In this document: positions 6,344-15,660 of the stretch, in pieces
How positions within the stretch are numbered: position 1 is the stretch's first letter
Layout: each line of letters begins with the position of its first letter
Assembly: GCF_025127995.1 (NCBI RefSeq)
Contig: NZ_JAHLYP010000056.1
Location: 1 to 64,000 of the forward strand
Direction: 5' to 3'
Length of the DNA stretch: 64,000 nucleotides
DNA from: Synechococcus sp. CS-1332
Lineage (GTDB): Bacteria; Cyanobacteriota; Cyanobacteriia; PCC-6307; Cyanobiaceae
Translations under genes and position numbers: made by a program
Notes under the pieces: model-generated
Seen by the model: the letters and a program-made list of their open reading frames with translations, nothing else
Told to the model about the DNA's origin: nothing
Database searches by the model: none

Positions 6344-7456
6344 ATGCACTGGTCATCAGTGGATTCCATCCAGCCTCAGTTGAAGACGATCAGGCGTCGG
6401 CATCGGCCTGGGTCATTGTTTCTTGTTCTGGTCGTCTCCTGGTTCGCGGCTCTTGGGTCTTCCAGTCCCTCCCACAGCCAGCCCAGGGAGGGCCGCGCCG
6501 CGCTCAGCGAGGCGGAAGAGGAGGTCAATTGCCAGCGGGTTTCGCAGATCGTCACCGCCAATTCCGCTCCCGTCCAGGAGGCCCTGGAACGATTGGCACG
6601 GCAGCGCTATGGACGGGCCTTCTCCGAACTCAGCCCTGAGCAGCTGATGGCCCTGGCCATGGCGGCGAATGTGGAAGGTCGGCCGATGACGGCGGCCCAG
6701 CGACAGATGGAGGAACGCTGTGCGGCCCACCAGCAACGGGGGATGGCCAAGGCATCCGCCGCTACCGGTCTTCGCTCCCTCTTCAGCGCCCAGGGGTTTC
6801 TGGATCGCTGGGGCCGGGAGCGCCTGGCGGGATTGGGTTGTGATTGCCCGGGCTTCCGCCCCGCTGCAGAGGACGTGGAGCAGCGCTGCGAAACCAGGGC
6901 CGTTTGCCCCGGCCAGCAGGGCGGTCCGCGGGTTCCCGATCCGGAGCGGGGCTGCCGCAGCATCGGGGCGTCGGCCTGGATCCGGCAGCAGTTGCCCGAC
7001 TTCTACCGAGTCCTTGGCCTGTCGTCGCAGAACGAACAGGTGCGCGATGTGATCGCCGCCCGCGATCAGGTGGACCCGCCATCGGCCTGCGGCCCCCTTC
7101 CAGCCCCGAGCGCATCCCCGCCCACCGTCGTTGCCCTCTCGGGTTCCAGCGCCCGGCCATCGCCCCCCGGCTCCACCGCCCCGGCGGCGATCGCGGCGGC
7201 CGCGGCCTGCTTCGCCAGCCCGACGGCGGCCACTTGCCAGGAGGCCCTGGTGCGGGGCGATGGGCTGGTGGTGGCCGCCCATCGGGCCAGGCGCGACAAG
7301 TGCTTGGGGTACGCGCTCTCGGCCCGCACCCTCTGGGCGCTGGGGGCCGATCCGCGCTTCACCGACCTGCTGATCCGCTTCCCGGAGGCGACGCGCCTCC
7401 GCAATGAGGCCCGCATCGCCCTGCGCTACCTGCGCGCCGATTGCCAAGGGATCTGA
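6344..7456 (+). CDS. Secreted Cys-containing protein of unknown function
   Basis: 370 residues. After a basic start (RRRHRPGS), residues about 24-42 are hydrophobic (LFLVLVVSWFAALGSSS) and look like an export signal. The mature part is rich in Ala, Arg and Pro, with about a dozen Cys residues. A clustered set lies at CDCPGF, CETRAVC and GCRS, a Pro/Ser-rich linker occupies about 250-285, and a C-terminal helical block follows. No family was recognised. Base composition is like the core genome, unlike the cassette array just before it. The ATG at 6344 is the first in frame; the true start is uncertain. Confidence 0.6.
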   Translation: MHWSSVDSIQPQLKTIRRRHRPGSLFLVLVVSWFAALGSSSPSHSQPREGRAALSEAEEEVNCQRVSQIVTANSAPVQEALERLARQRYGRAFSELSPEQLMALAMAANVEGRPMTAAQRQMEERCAAHQQRGMAKASAATGLRSLFSAQGFLDRWGRERLAGLGCDCPGFRPAAEDVEQRCETRAVCPGQQGGPRVPDPERGCRSIGASAWIRQQLPDFYRVLGLSSQNEQVRDVIAARDQVDPPSACGPLPAPSASPPTVVALSGSSARPSPPGSTAPAAIAAAAACFASPTAATCQEALVRGDGLVVAAHRARRDKCLGYALSARTLWALGADPRFTDLLIRFPEATRLRNEARIALRYLRADCQGI

Positions 7457-7506
7457 CGCCTACGCTCATGGTTGCACTGGATCTCTATCCGTTGTGGAGA
7501 GGTTGT

Positions 7507-7995
7507 GTGAACGAACCGCCCTTGACGGTGCGCCGAGCGACGGACACAGACCTGACGGTGCTGGCTCGCTTTGGCTTCGCCCTCGCACGGCTGCATGTCG
7601 GCTTTGATGGGGAACGCTTCGCCGTGCCGCCGGGTGGCGAGGGCGCCTATGCGGCGTTCTTTCAAACGGAGCTCCAACGCCCGGAGGTCGTGCTGCTGAT
7701 CGCTGAGGCCGGCTCCAAACCCGTGGGCTATGCGTTCGTGCGGATGGAGCCGATGAGCCTGGTGGACATCCGCCGTGCTGGAGCCTGGCTTCACGACATC
7801 TACGTCGATCCCCAGGCCAGGAGCGGCGGGATCGGCCGCCGGCTGCTTGAGGCGGCCAAGGAAGCGGCCCTCGCCCTGGGCTCCAGCAGCCTGATGCTCA
7901 GTGCCTCGCCGCACAATGCCGCCGCCCGTCAGCTGTTTGAGCGCGCCGGACTGCGCCCGACCATGGTCGAGATGCGGATCGAACTGGGGGCGTGA
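7507..7995 (+). CDS. GNAT-family N-acetyltransferase
   Basis: About 162 residues from GTG. It has a standard GNAT layout: LTVRRATDTDLTVLARF (beta-1/alpha-1), VVLLIAEAGSKPVGYAFV, then the acetyl-CoA site WLHDIYVDPQARSGGIGRRLLEAA with the Q/R-x-x-G-x-G/A loop, and ASPHNAAARQLFERAGLRP. This final motif is typical of RimI-like small acetyltransferases. The GTG at 7507 is favoured by GGAGAGG at 7496-7502. An ATG at 7441 would overlap the previous gene. The next gene overlaps its stop by four bases, so they are probably co-transcribed. Confidence 0.85.
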   Translation: MNEPPLTVRRATDTDLTVLARFGFALARLHVGFDGERFAVPPGGEGAYAAFFQTELQRPEVVLLIAEAGSKPVGYAFVRMEPMSLVDIRRAGAWLHDIYVDPQARSGGIGRRLLEAAKEAALALGSSSLMLSASPHNAAARQLFERAGLRPTMVEMRIELGA

Positions 7996-8348
7996 AACAG
8001 GAGTTCCCCCTCACCGACGACGCCGAGATCGAACGGCTGGTCCGCGATTTCGAAGCCCTGACGCTTCCGCGTGCCAACTGGACGCATCGTGCCCATCTGG
8101 CTGTCGGGGTCTATTACGTTCGCCACTGGGGCCTGGATGGCGCCCTGCAGCGGATGCGGGAGCGCATCCAGGCTTACAACCTTGCCTGCGGCGACCCGGC
8201 CGGTTACAGCGAGACGGTCACCGCCACCTATCTCCGAAGCATTGCTGCCGACATCAGCCGCGACGACCGCACGGTCACCATGGCCGAACAGGTCGCGCGG
8301 CTGGAGCGACGTTGCCTTCTGAACGTCAGGCGTCCGGCGCCGTCGTGA
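7992..8348 (+). CDS. Unknown protein with a WTHRAHL motif, probably C-terminally truncated
   Basis: 118 residues from GTG, overlapping the GNAT stop (GTGA). The N-terminal half contains WTHRAHLAVGVYYVRHWG and later YNLACGDPAGYSETVTATYL, a pattern that looks like a conserved but uncharacterised bacterial family. The last dozen codons run into the gyrA-like scar on the opposite strand. The native C-terminus was therefore probably lost when that DNA was inserted or deleted. Function unknown. Confidence 0.55.
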   Translation: MKQEFPLTDDAEIERLVRDFEALTLPRANWTHRAHLAVGVYYVRHWGLDGALQRMRERIQAYNLACGDPAGYSETVTATYLRSIAADISRDDRTVTMAEQVARLERRCLLNVRRPAPS

Positions 8349-8534
8349 GCAGCGGCAGCAGTTCCCGCATCGCATCCCCAACCTTCAGCTCCAGCGTCAC
8401 GCCGAACACCCGGGCCTCGCCCGCCTGCAGGTCCAGCAGGGCGTCGTCGTGCTCCAGATGCGCAGGCCGATCGGGCCCATGGCGACCCGCTGGAAGGGCC
8501 GCAGACTCTCGAGCCGCAGCAGCAGCACCCGCCC
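8326..8534 (-). pseudogene. Decayed duplicate of the gyrA 3' end
   Basis: Translated on the minus strand, 8534-8457 reads GRVLLLRLESLRPFQRVAMG and on. This matches [20 protein letters not shown] of the intact gyrA-like gene at 9752-12220. After a frameshift near 8457 the match continues as LEHDDALLDLQAGEARVFGV, aligned to [18 protein letters not shown]. About 20 residues are deleted before an end resembling ELLPLL. It has no start and two frames, and is clearly non-functional. It adjoins the IS3-like remnant. Confidence 0.75.
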
Positions 8535-8704
8535 GGTGCTCTTGGAACGCCGCCTCGATCTCAGCGCTGAGCCGCTCGTTCTCGGCTGCCCGCTTTCCCG
8601 GCGCCTCCCGCCGCTGCCGCCAGTCGGAAACATTCCTTCTCCCTCCTGAGCTCTCGGTTCTCCTTGCTGCAGGGAGGGAACGTTCCGCTCTGCGCTTCGA
8701 GCCG
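8527..8704 (-). mobile_element. IS3-family transposase remnants (OrfA tail and OrfB head)
   Basis: One minus-strand frame (8665-8612) gives SKENRELRREKECFRLAAA, the leucine-zipper-like end of an IS3 OrfA. A second frame (8586-8527) gives AENERLSAEIEAAFQEHRAG, the beginning of an IS3 OrfB, just before its usual RYGSPR continuation. This order and frame change match the overlapping OrfA/OrfB layout of the family. The DDE catalytic region and both ends are missing. Direct fusion to the gyrA fragment suggests a deletion across the element. Confidence 0.55.
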
Positions 8705-8778
8705 CCCTTCCGGTGCTCGATCGGACCCATCGTGCAGGGGCCAACGGATTAGCTTCAGGCGTGAAGGCCGACTTAAGG

Positions 8779-9669
8779 ATGGAGCCAGCAACCTATCTCC
8801 AGATCAATGCCCGGCGTTCCCATCCCTTTCTTTTTAGCCTGACAGGCCGCGGCTTCTATTCCGAGATCAATGCACTACTGAATGCCATCCTGTTCGGATT
8901 GGTCACCCGGCGCAGGCTGTGCGTGGACGAGTCGGTCTTCGCCGGCGGCCACCTGCGCTGGTCGGATCTGTATCGTTCGGATCTGCCTTGGGCGAGCGGT
9001 GATCCGGAGGAGGTCGCCGATCCTCGCTGGCGGAGCATAGGGGTGGAAAGCACCGGCTTCTGGACGGTTCATCGGTTGGTCGGCCGCTGGCATCGCTACC
9101 GACGCTTCTTCCTCTCGCGCTCGTTCGGTTTCCATGCCAACGTTTTCGACGCCAAGCGTCATCTGGCCCGCCAGTTCTGCCAAGCCATCGTGCCGCAGGC
9201 AGAGCCAGCCTCCCTGGCCTCTCCCTATGCCGCCATCCATGTGCGACGCGGAGATAAGGTGAAGGGATACATGTTGGGCGGAAACCTTCGCATCGAGGGG
9301 GAGGATGTGCCCCTGACCGACTACCTCACCATCCTCCGCCACCGGGCGCCGCAGCTGAAGAACCTGTTCGTCATGACCGACGATCATCAGGTCCTCGACG
9401 ATCTGCGCGCCCTTGATCCTGGTCTCACGGTCTCCTCCCTCTGCCAGCCGCTGGAGCAGGGCTACGAGCAGACGGATTTCGATGCCATGGAAGGGCTGGC
9501 GAAGACCATCGCCGTCAGACGTCTGCTGGCCGAGGTGGACATCGCCTGCCGCTCCCGGATCTTCATCGGCTGCTACAAGTCCAACGTGTCGCGCTACATC
9601 GCGCTGGCCCATGATCATCCCCGCTATTGTCACAGCGCCGATGCCATGAAGCGCTGGCATCCCCGCTGA
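8779..9669 (+). CDS. Fucosyltransferase-like glycosyltransferase (HxRRGD type)
   Basis: About 297 residues. The diagnostic motif AAIHVRRGDKVKG at about 152-164 corresponds to the donor-binding HxRRxD box of alpha-1,2/alpha-1,6/O-fucosyltransferases. LFVMTDDHQVLDDL and ACRSRIFIGCYKSNVSRYIAL match the later motifs of the alpha-1,6 type (GT23-like). No signal peptide or membrane segment is seen, so it is probably cytoplasmic and acts on nucleotide sugars for surface glycans. An upstream GTG at 8761 is an alternative start. It lies alone between the IS scar and gyrA. Confidence 0.7.
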   Translation: MEPATYLQINARRSHPFLFSLTGRGFYSEINALLNAILFGLVTRRRLCVDESVFAGGHLRWSDLYRSDLPWASGDPEEVADPRWRSIGVESTGFWTVHRLVGRWHRYRRFFLSRSFGFHANVFDAKRHLARQFCQAIVPQAEPASLASPYAAIHVRRGDKVKGYMLGGNLRIEGEDVPLTDYLTILRHRAPQLKNLFVMTDDHQVLDDLRALDPGLTVSSLCQPLEQGYEQTDFDAMEGLAKTIAVRRLLAEVDIACRSRIFIGCYKSNVSRYIALAHDHPRYCHSADAMKRWHPR

Positions 9670-9751
9670 ATTTCCGGCCTGACGGCCGCCTCGGAGTCCC
9701 CCGGACGCCCGCTCCCGGGGCCGGCGCCCTTCGCCTCGTTCGCCGCGCGGC

Positions 9752-12220
9752 TCAGCCCGCGTCGATCAGCGGCACCAGCTGCTGCACCACATCGCCGGGC
9801 TTCAGCGCCAGCAACGTGCCCGAGCCGCCGCAGTCCTCCGGCGCCAGCTGGTCGGCCTTCAGCCGCAGGCTGCGGCTGTCGCTGCCCTCCAGCGTCACGC
9901 CGATCACCCGGGCGTCGCCCGCCTGCAGGTCCACCAGGCCGTCGTCCCGCTCCAGGAAGCGCAGGCCGATCTGGCCCATGGCGCCCCGCTGGCAGGGGCG
10001 CAGGCTCTCGAGTTGCAGCCGCTTCACCTGGCCGCGGCGGCTGGCCAGCAGCACATCGCCGCCTGCTGCGGCCCGGGCCGCCCCCACCACCCGTTCGCCG
10101 GGCAGCAGGCGCAGCAGCATCGGCCCCTGGGCGGTGCGTCCCAGCACCGGCAGGTTGGCGTCGTTGATCGCCAGCCGCAGCACCCGCCCCGTGCTGGTGG
10201 CCACCACCAGATCCTCCCCCTCCAGGCAGGGCACCACCCGCTGCAGCGCCACCCCCTCCTTCAGCTTCAGCACGGTGGCGGGCCGGCCCGACAGCTCCAG
10301 GAAATCCCCGATCGGCAGCCGCTTGAAGCGTCCATCGGTGCTCAGCAGCCCCAGGCTGCCGCTGGCCGGCTGCGGCAACGGCAACACCTGCACCACCATC
10401 TCCCCCTGCAGGCTGTCGGGCAGGAAGCGCTCCAGCTTGCCGGGGTGCTGGCCGGCGAACTCCCAGCGCAGCAGCGCCACCTTGCCGCCGGCACTGAACG
10501 CCAGCAGGGCCGGCTGCTCGGCCACCGGCAGGATCAGCCTGGCCGGCGGCGGCAGCTCCCCCAGTTCGGCGGCGTCATCGAGGTGCAGCCGCCCCAGCAC
10601 CTGGGGGGTCACGATCCGCACGGCGCCGTCGGTCTGGATCAGCAGCCGGCCGTCACCGGCCAGGGCCCCGAAGGCCTGCTGCCGCTGCAGTTCGGTGTTG
10701 GGCCGCACCGCCGCGGCCCGCTGGGCCACCAGGGCGTCGCCGCCCTCCACCAGGCGGGTGCGGCGGGGCGTGGCATAGCGCTTCTTCAGCCCTTTGAGCT
10801 CGCTCACCATCGTGTCGAGCAGGGTGTCGCGGTCGTCGCGCAGGTGCCGCAGCCGGGTGCGTTCCTGCTCCAGCTCCGCCGCCTCCTTGCGCAGCCCCTC
10901 CTGCTCCAGGCCCGTGAGCCGCCGTAGCGGCATGGCCAGCACCGCATCGGCCTGCCGCTCGCTCAGGTCCAGGTGCACCTGCAGGCTCGCCCGGGCCGTG
11001 GCGGCATCCCGTGCCTCGCTGATCATCTCGATCACCCGTTTGAGGTCGTCGAGGGCCTTGGTCAGCCCCTGAACCACCTCCAGCCGGTCTTCGCAGCGCT
11101 TGAGCGCATGGTTGGTCCGCCGCAGGATCGTCAGCTCCCGGTACTCCAGGAACCGCAGCAGCAGCTGGCGCAGGTTCAGCTGCTGGGGCTGACCGTTCAC
11201 CAGCGTCAGCAGGATGGCGCCGAAATTGCTCTGCAGCGCCGTGCGGCGCTGCAATTCCTCCAGCACCTTCTGGGGTTCGGCGTCGCGCCGCAGCTCGATC
11301 ACCACCCGCATCCCGTCGCGGTCGCTCTCGTCGCGGATGTCGGCGATGCCGCCGATCTTGCCGTCGTTGACCTGCTCCGCCAGCTTTTCGATCCAGCCCG
11401 CCTTGCTCAGCTGGTACGGCAGTTCCGTCACCACCACGGCACCGCGGCGGTGGCGCCCCTTGCCCGGTTGCACCTCCTCGATGTGGGCCACGCCCCGCAT
11501 CGGGATGCTGCCGCGCCCGGTGACGTAGGTGTCGCGCACCCCGCTGCCGAGCAGCACCTCCCCGCCAGTGGGGAAATCCGGGCCCGGCACCATCGCCAGC
11601 AGCTTCTCCTCCGCCAGGTCGGGCTTGCGGATCAGGGCGATCAGGGCCTCCACCACCTCGCCCAGGTTGTGGGGGGGGATGCTGGTGGCCATGCCCACGG
11701 CGATGCCGGTGCAGCCGTTGAGCAGCAGGAAGGGCAGCTGGGCCGGCAGCACTGTCGGCTCCTGCTGGGAGCCATCGAAGTTGGAGGCGAAATCGACCGT
11801 GTCGCTGCCGATCTCATCGAGCATCGCCTCGTTGGCGATCGGCGCCAGCCGGGTTTCCGTGTACCGCATCGCGGCTGGCGGATCGTCGTCCACCGAGCCG
11901 AAGTTGCCGTGGCCATCCAGCAGCGGGTGGCGGCTGGCGAAGGTCTGGACCAGTCGCACCAGGGCGTCATACACCGCCTGGTCACCGTGGGGGTGGTACT
12001 TGCCCAGCACATCGCCCACCACCCGGGCGCACTTGCGGTACGGCCGGTCCGGGGTCAGCCCCAGCTCGTGCATGGCGAACAGGATGCGGCGCTGCACCGG
12101 CTTGAGCCCGTCGCGCACGTCCGGCAGGGCCCGTCCCACGATCACGCTCATCGCGTACTCGAGGTAGGAGCGCTGCATCTCCTGATGCAGGGCGATCGGT
12201 TGGACGCGCTCGTCCTGCAT
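9752..12220 (-). CDS. gyrA: Type IIA topoisomerase subunit A (GyrA/ParC paralogue)
   Basis: 822 residues. The breakage-reunion domain is complete: [22 protein letters not shown] near the start, then [17 protein letters not shown], and the active-site Tyr in [10 protein letters not shown] (about 118-122). A long coiled-coil and a beta-pinwheel C-terminal domain follow. The canonical GyrA box QRRGGKG is absent; the nearest equivalent reads QRGAMGQ in a late blade. The position of E. coli Ser83 is Gln (HGDQ). Together these features suggest the shorter paralogue found in picocyanobacteria, perhaps with topo IV-like activity. It pairs with a GyrB/ParE encoded elsewhere. Confidence 0.9.
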   Translation of the reverse strand: MQDERVQPIALHQEMQRSYLEYAMSVIVGRALPDVRDGLKPVQRRILFAMHELGLTPDRPYRKCARVVGDVLGKYHPHGDQAVYDALVRLVQTFASRHPLLDGHGNFGSVDDDPPAAMRYTETRLAPIANEAMLDEIGSDTVDFASNFDGSQQEPTVLPAQLPFLLLNGCTGIAVGMATSIPPHNLGEVVEALIALIRKPDLAEEKLLAMVPGPDFPTGGEVLLGSGVRDTYVTGRGSIPMRGVAHIEEVQPGKGRHRRGAVVVTELPYQLSKAGWIEKLAEQVNDGKIGGIADIRDESDRDGMRVVIELRRDAEPQKVLEELQRRTALQSNFGAILLTLVNGQPQQLNLRQLLLRFLEYRELTILRRTNHALKRCEDRLEVVQGLTKALDDLKRVIEMISEARDAATARASLQVHLDLSERQADAVLAMPLRRLTGLEQEGLRKEAAELEQERTRLRHLRDDRDTLLDTMVSELKGLKKRYATPRRTRLVEGGDALVAQRAAAVRPNTELQRQQAFGALAGDGRLLIQTDGAVRIVTPQVLGRLHLDDAAELGELPPPARLILPVAEQPALLAFSAGGKVALLRWEFAGQHPGKLERFLPDSLQGEMVVQVLPLPQPASGSLGLLSTDGRFKRLPIGDFLELSGRPATVLKLKEGVALQRVVPCLEGEDLVVATSTGRVLRLAINDANLPVLGRTAQGPMLLRLLPGERVVGAARAAAGGDVLLASRRGQVKRLQLESLRPCQRGAMGQIGLRFLERDDGLVDLQAGDARVIGVTLEGSDSRSLRLKADQLAPEDCGGSGTLLALKPGDVVQQLVPLIDAG

Positions 12221-12282
12221 CCGGTCCTGGGGGTCTGCGGCTCAGGGCGCTCAGCCTACAGATGGTGCCCGTGGCAACCAGC

Positions 12283-13188
12283 TCAGGAGTCGCCGCCGCT
12301 GCTGCCGTTGCCGTCACCGGCGGTGGCATTGGCCTGGGCCCGCTCCACCGCGGCCTTCAGCTCCGGCAGGGCCAGCAGCTGGGCGGTCACCGCCCGCAGC
12401 CGCGGCCCCCACAGTTGCTCCTTCTGGAAGCTGTCCTTGACGTAGTTGGGTTCCTCCGCCAGGGCGGTTTCGGCCAGCTTCAGGGCCTGGGCCCTCTCCG
12501 CAGGTCCGCGCTCGAACAGGGCCGCTGCCAGGGCCAGGGAGGTTTCGGCGATGTCCGGCTTGATCTTCAGCACCTGTTGCCAGCGGCCGAGGGCGTCGGC
12601 GGTGCGGCCGCTCTCGAACAGCACCAGCCCCTGGTTGTTGATCGCCTCCCAGAAGTCCTTGCGCAGCCCCGAGGCCTTCTCGAACGACCCCAGGGCCGCG
12701 TCGGTGTTGCCCAGCAGGATCTGGGCATTGCCCAGGTCGAAGTAGGCCCCGGCGTTTTTGCCGTCCAGTTCAATCCCTTTGCGCAGCAGGCCGATGGCGT
12801 CCTGGGGCTTGCCGTTGCGCAGGGCCAGGGAACCTTCGGCGAACCAGATGCCGGCGTTGTTGGGATCCAGCTGCTTGGCCCGGGTCAGGGCCACCATGGC
12901 CTTGTCCATCTGGTTGCTGCGCAGCTCCGCCTCCGCCAGCAGCACCCAGCCGCGGGGGTCATCCGGCAGCAGTCGCACGGTCAGCTCCGCCAGCCGGGCG
13001 GCATCTTCGGCTTGGCCGAGGCGCAGCAGACGTGCCGCCGCCTGGGCGATGCCCAGGCCCGCCCCCTCCAGTTCCTTTTCCTTGGGCAGGTACACGAAAG
13101 GCACCAGCGCCTTGGCCGGTGTGGGGAGCACCGTCAGTGGCAAGGCCAGGCAGAGGGAGGAAAACAGTCGCCAGAACCGCCGGCCCAA
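12283..13188 (-). CDS. Exported TPR-repeat protein
   Basis: 301 residues. An N-terminal signal-like segment (SSLCLALPLTVLPTPAKA, about 10-27) precedes at least five tetratricopeptide repeats between about 45 and 250, for example WVLLAEAELRSNQMDKAMVALTRAKQL and AYFDLGNAQILLGNTDAALGSFEKA. The tail is Gly/Ser-rich. TPR arrays mediate protein contacts; the partner is unknown. It follows queG and precedes gyrA on the same strand, so it may be read from the queG side. Confidence 0.85.
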   Translation of the reverse strand: MGRRFWRLFSSLCLALPLTVLPTPAKALVPFVYLPKEKELEGAGLGIAQAAARLLRLGQAEDAARLAELTVRLLPDDPRGWVLLAEAELRSNQMDKAMVALTRAKQLDPNNAGIWFAEGSLALRNGKPQDAIGLLRKGIELDGKNAGAYFDLGNAQILLGNTDAALGSFEKASGLRKDFWEAINNQGLVLFESGRTADALGRWQQVLKIKPDIAETSLALAAALFERGPAERAQALKLAETALAEEPNYVKDSFQKEQLWGPRLRAVTAQLLALPELKAAVERAQANATAGDGNGSSGGDS

Positions 13189-13212
13189 GGAATCACCCCG
13201 AATTTCACCAGC

Positions 13213-14205
13213 CTAGGGAGCCGTCCCCCGTTGTCCCCAACCGCCGGCCAGAGCTGCCCGGATGTTGCGCCGCCACATCGCCGGCCGGATCCGCCTCAGG
13301 GCCGAGGCCCGCAGCCGCTCGTCCCAGTCGCCGTCGCTCCAGCCGAGGGCCTCCTCGCCGCGCAGATCCAGCAGCCACGGGCGCGGCTGCACGTCCACGT
13401 CGCTGGCGACGGGCAGGGCCTGGTGGTTCCAGGGGCAGACCTCCTGGCAGATGTCGCAGCCGGCCACCCAGCCCTTCAGCCGCCCGGCGATCGGCGCCGG
13501 CAGCGCGTCGTCGCGGTTTTCGATCGTGTGATAAGCCAGGCAGCGGCGGGCATCCACCACGAACGGCTCGTCGATGGCGCCGGTGGGGCAGGCGTCGATG
13601 CAGGCGGTGCAGGCGCCGCAAAGGGGTTCGGCCGGGCGGTCGGGCGGCAGGTCGAGGCTGGTGAGCAGGTGGCCCAGCAGCATCCAGGAGCCACGGCGGC
13701 GATGGATCAGGTTGGCGTTCTTGCCGATCCAGCCCAGGCCCGCCTCCTCCGCCCAGGCCTTGTCGAGCAGGGGCGCACTGTCGACGCAGGCCCGCCAGCG
13801 GGTGCCCGGCGCGGCCTCCTCGAGCCAGCGCCCCAGCTGCCGCAGGCGCCCATCGATCACCCGGTGGTAGTCGCGCCCCCAGCCGTAGCGGGCCACCCGC
13901 AGGCTCCCCGGCGTCTGCTCCTGGGCCACGTGGTAGTTCCAGCCCACGGCCAGCACGCTCCGCACCCCCGGCAGCAGCGCCTCGATCCGCTGGCGGCGCG
14001 GGTCGTTCATCCATCCCATCCCCGCCTGGTGCCCCGCCGCCAGCCAGCGCTCCAGGGCGGCGCTGCGCAGCGGCAGTCGGGGCCCCCCCGGCACCGCCGC
14101 CAGGCCCACCGGCGCGAAGCCCAGCGCCTCGGCCCGGGCACGCAGCGCCGCCGCCAGCGCGCTAAGGGAGCTGGGAGCGTTCAAGGGCAGCCGGTAGAGT
14201 CCCAC
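13213..14205 (-). CDS. queG: Epoxyqueuosine reductase QueG
   Basis: 330 residues. It catalyses the cobalamin- and Fe-S-dependent reduction of epoxyqueuosine to queuosine in tRNA anticodons. The N-terminal cobalamin-binding half includes ARYGWGRDYHRVIDGRL, and DSAPLLDKAWAEEAGLGWIG carries the conserved Asp. Two [4Fe-4S] clusters are supplied by CGACTACIDACPTGAI (about 200-215) and CDICQEVCPWN (about 255-265). It ends 24 bases before the TPR gene on the same strand and is divergent from the HpsJ-like gene, with an 18-base gap. Confidence 0.95.
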   Translation of the reverse strand: MGLYRLPLNAPSSLSALAAALRARAEALGFAPVGLAAVPGGPRLPLRSAALERWLAAGHQAGMGWMNDPRRQRIEALLPGVRSVLAVGWNYHVAQEQTPGSLRVARYGWGRDYHRVIDGRLRQLGRWLEEAAPGTRWRACVDSAPLLDKAWAEEAGLGWIGKNANLIHRRRGSWMLLGHLLTSLDLPPDRPAEPLCGACTACIDACPTGAIDEPFVVDARRCLAYHTIENRDDALPAPIAGRLKGWVAGCDICQEVCPWNHQALPVASDVDVQPRPWLLDLRGEEALGWSDGDWDERLRASALRRIRPAMWRRNIRAALAGGWGQRGTAP

Positions 14206-14223
14206 GAATCCGACCCCCCCTGA

Positions 14224-14874
14224 GTGGCTGCCGTTTCCTCCTCCCGTTTCAGCCCGCTGTTGCGCTGGATGGGCCTCACCCTGGTGGTGTTGCTCGTCCT
14301 GCAGCTGGTCGCCGTCCTCAGCCTCTGGGACTGGCAGGAGGAGGCCTTCCGCCAGCTGGTGGTGGAGCGACTGATCAGCCAGGCCCCCATGGGTCTGATC
14401 GGTCTGCTGCTCATGTACCTCTCCTCCCGCCTGGAAGACCAGTCGGAGGGGCGCACGCCCGTCCTCTGGACGGTCTGCATCATCAGTGGTCTGCTGGCTG
14501 TTCTGCTGACCGCGTCGCTGCCGATCACCTTCGGCGGTGACCAGCAGATGCAGCAGCAGAACGACCAGCAGATCGCCGCCAAGCGCGGTCAGCTCGAAAT
14601 GGCCCGCCAGCAGAGCAAGGACCCCGCCCTGCTCCAGCAGCTGATCCGCCAGGCCGAAGCCACCGGCCAGGTACCTCCCGGCGCCACCGACGCCCAGAAG
14701 ACCCAGTCGGCCCGGGCCTTCATCGATCGCCAGCTCGATCAGCTTGAAACCCAGTTCAAGCAGACCGAGCAGACCGGCAAGGTCACCCTCAGCCAGCGTC
14801 GCTATGGCGGATCGCTTGGAGCGGTGGTGCTGATCATCGCTTTCACCATCCTTTGCCTCGGCAGTGTCCTGTAG
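14224..14874 (+). CDS. HpsJ-like membrane protein with coiled coil
   Basis: 216 residues from GTG. Two N-terminal membrane helices (about 13-33 and 52-66), a third at about 80-100, then a Gln-rich soluble segment (QQMQQQNDQQIAAKRGQLE, residues about 105-185) predicted as coiled coil, and a last membrane helix (LGAVVLIIAFTILCLGSVL). The layout resembles cyanobacterial HpsJ-type proteins linked to exopolysaccharide or exosortase systems. The family assignment is from pattern only. It is followed by a stem-loop and DUF502. Confidence 0.6.
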   Translation: MAAVSSSRFSPLLRWMGLTLVVLLVLQLVAVLSLWDWQEEAFRQLVVERLISQAPMGLIGLLLMYLSSRLEDQSEGRTPVLWTVCIISGLLAVLLTASLPITFGGDQQMQQQNDQQIAAKRGQLEMARQQSKDPALLQQLIRQAEATGQVPPGATDAQKTQSARAFIDRQLDQLETQFKQTEQTGKVTLSQRRYGGSLGAVVLIIAFTILCLGSVL

Positions 14875-14892
14875 GACCCCCGTGGATCGTTA

Positions 14893-14915
14893 CCGTTAGG
14901 GTTTCGCCCCTACGG
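14893..14915 (+). terminator. Stem-loop after the HpsJ-like gene
   Basis: CCGTTAGGG (14893-14901) pairs with CCCCTACGG (14907-14915) around a TTTCG loop, with one bulged base per arm. It sits 19 bases after the stop codon and before the TTG of the next gene. No strong T-run follows, so it may be an attenuating or RNA-protecting hairpin rather than a full terminator. Confidence 0.4.
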
Positions 14916-14928
14916 ACCCCTTCTCCCA

Positions 14929-15660
14929 TTGGTCCCATCCAGTAGTCCCAGTTCCGACCAGCCCCTGGGCAACCGGCTGCAGCAGGATCTCAAGAACGAT
15001 CTGATCGCCGGCCTGCTGGTGGTCATTCCGCTGGCCACCACGATCTGGCTTGCCACAACGGTGAGCCGCTTCGTGCTGGCGTTCCTCACCTCGATCCCCA
15101 AGCAGTTCAACCCGTTCAATACCCTCAACCCGCTCCTCCAGGACCTGATCAACCTGGGGGTGGGGCTGCTGGTGCCGCTGCTGGGCATCCTGTTGATCGG
15201 TCTGATGGCCCGCAACATCGTCGGCCGGTGGCTGCTGGAGTTCGGTGAGGGCACCCTGCTGCGCATCCCCCTGGCGGGCTCCGTCTACAAGACCCTCAAG
15301 CAACTGCTGGAAACCTTCCTGCAGGGCAACTCCAGCCGCTTCCGGCGGGTGGTGCTGGTGGAGTACCCCCGCGAAGGGCTCTACGCCGTGGGCTTCGTCA
15401 CCGGCGTGCTGGGCACCGCCATCCAGTCCGATTTCGGGGAAAAGATGCTCAGCGTTTTCATTCCCACTGCCCCCAACCCCACCACGGGTTGGTACGCGGT
15501 GGTGCCGGAGCGCCTGGTGAAGGATCTGGAGCTGAGCGTCGAGGATGCCTTCCGCACGATCATCTCCGCCGGCATCGTCAGCCCCGACGAGCGGGAACCC
15601 AACTCCAACCGCAGCTTCGCCAGCCTCCTGGCCCAGCTGCGTGCCCCCCAAACCTCCTGA
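14929..15660 (+). CDS. DUF502-family membrane protein
   Basis: 243 residues. Two membrane helices near the N-terminus (LIAGLLVVIPLATTIWLATT, about 25-45, and LINLGVGLLVPLLGILLIGL, about 72-92) precede a conserved soluble part: LLRIPLAGSVYKTLKQLLETF, FRRVVLVEYPREGLYAVGFVTG and VFIPTAPNPTTGW. This pattern defines the DUF502 family, found in cyanobacteria, plants (COV/LCV) and other bacteria, with a suggested role in membrane trafficking. The in-frame start nearest the domain is TTG at 14929. The stop overlaps the nusB ATG by one base. Confidence 0.85.
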   Translation: MVPSSSPSSDQPLGNRLQQDLKNDLIAGLLVVIPLATTIWLATTVSRFVLAFLTSIPKQFNPFNTLNPLLQDLINLGVGLLVPLLGILLIGLMARNIVGRWLLEFGEGTLLRIPLAGSVYKTLKQLLETFLQGNSSRFRRVVLVEYPREGLYAVGFVTGVLGTAIQSDFGEKMLSVFIPTAPNPTTGWYAVVPERLVKDLELSVEDAFRTIISAGIVSPDEREPNSNRSFASLLAQLRAPQTS

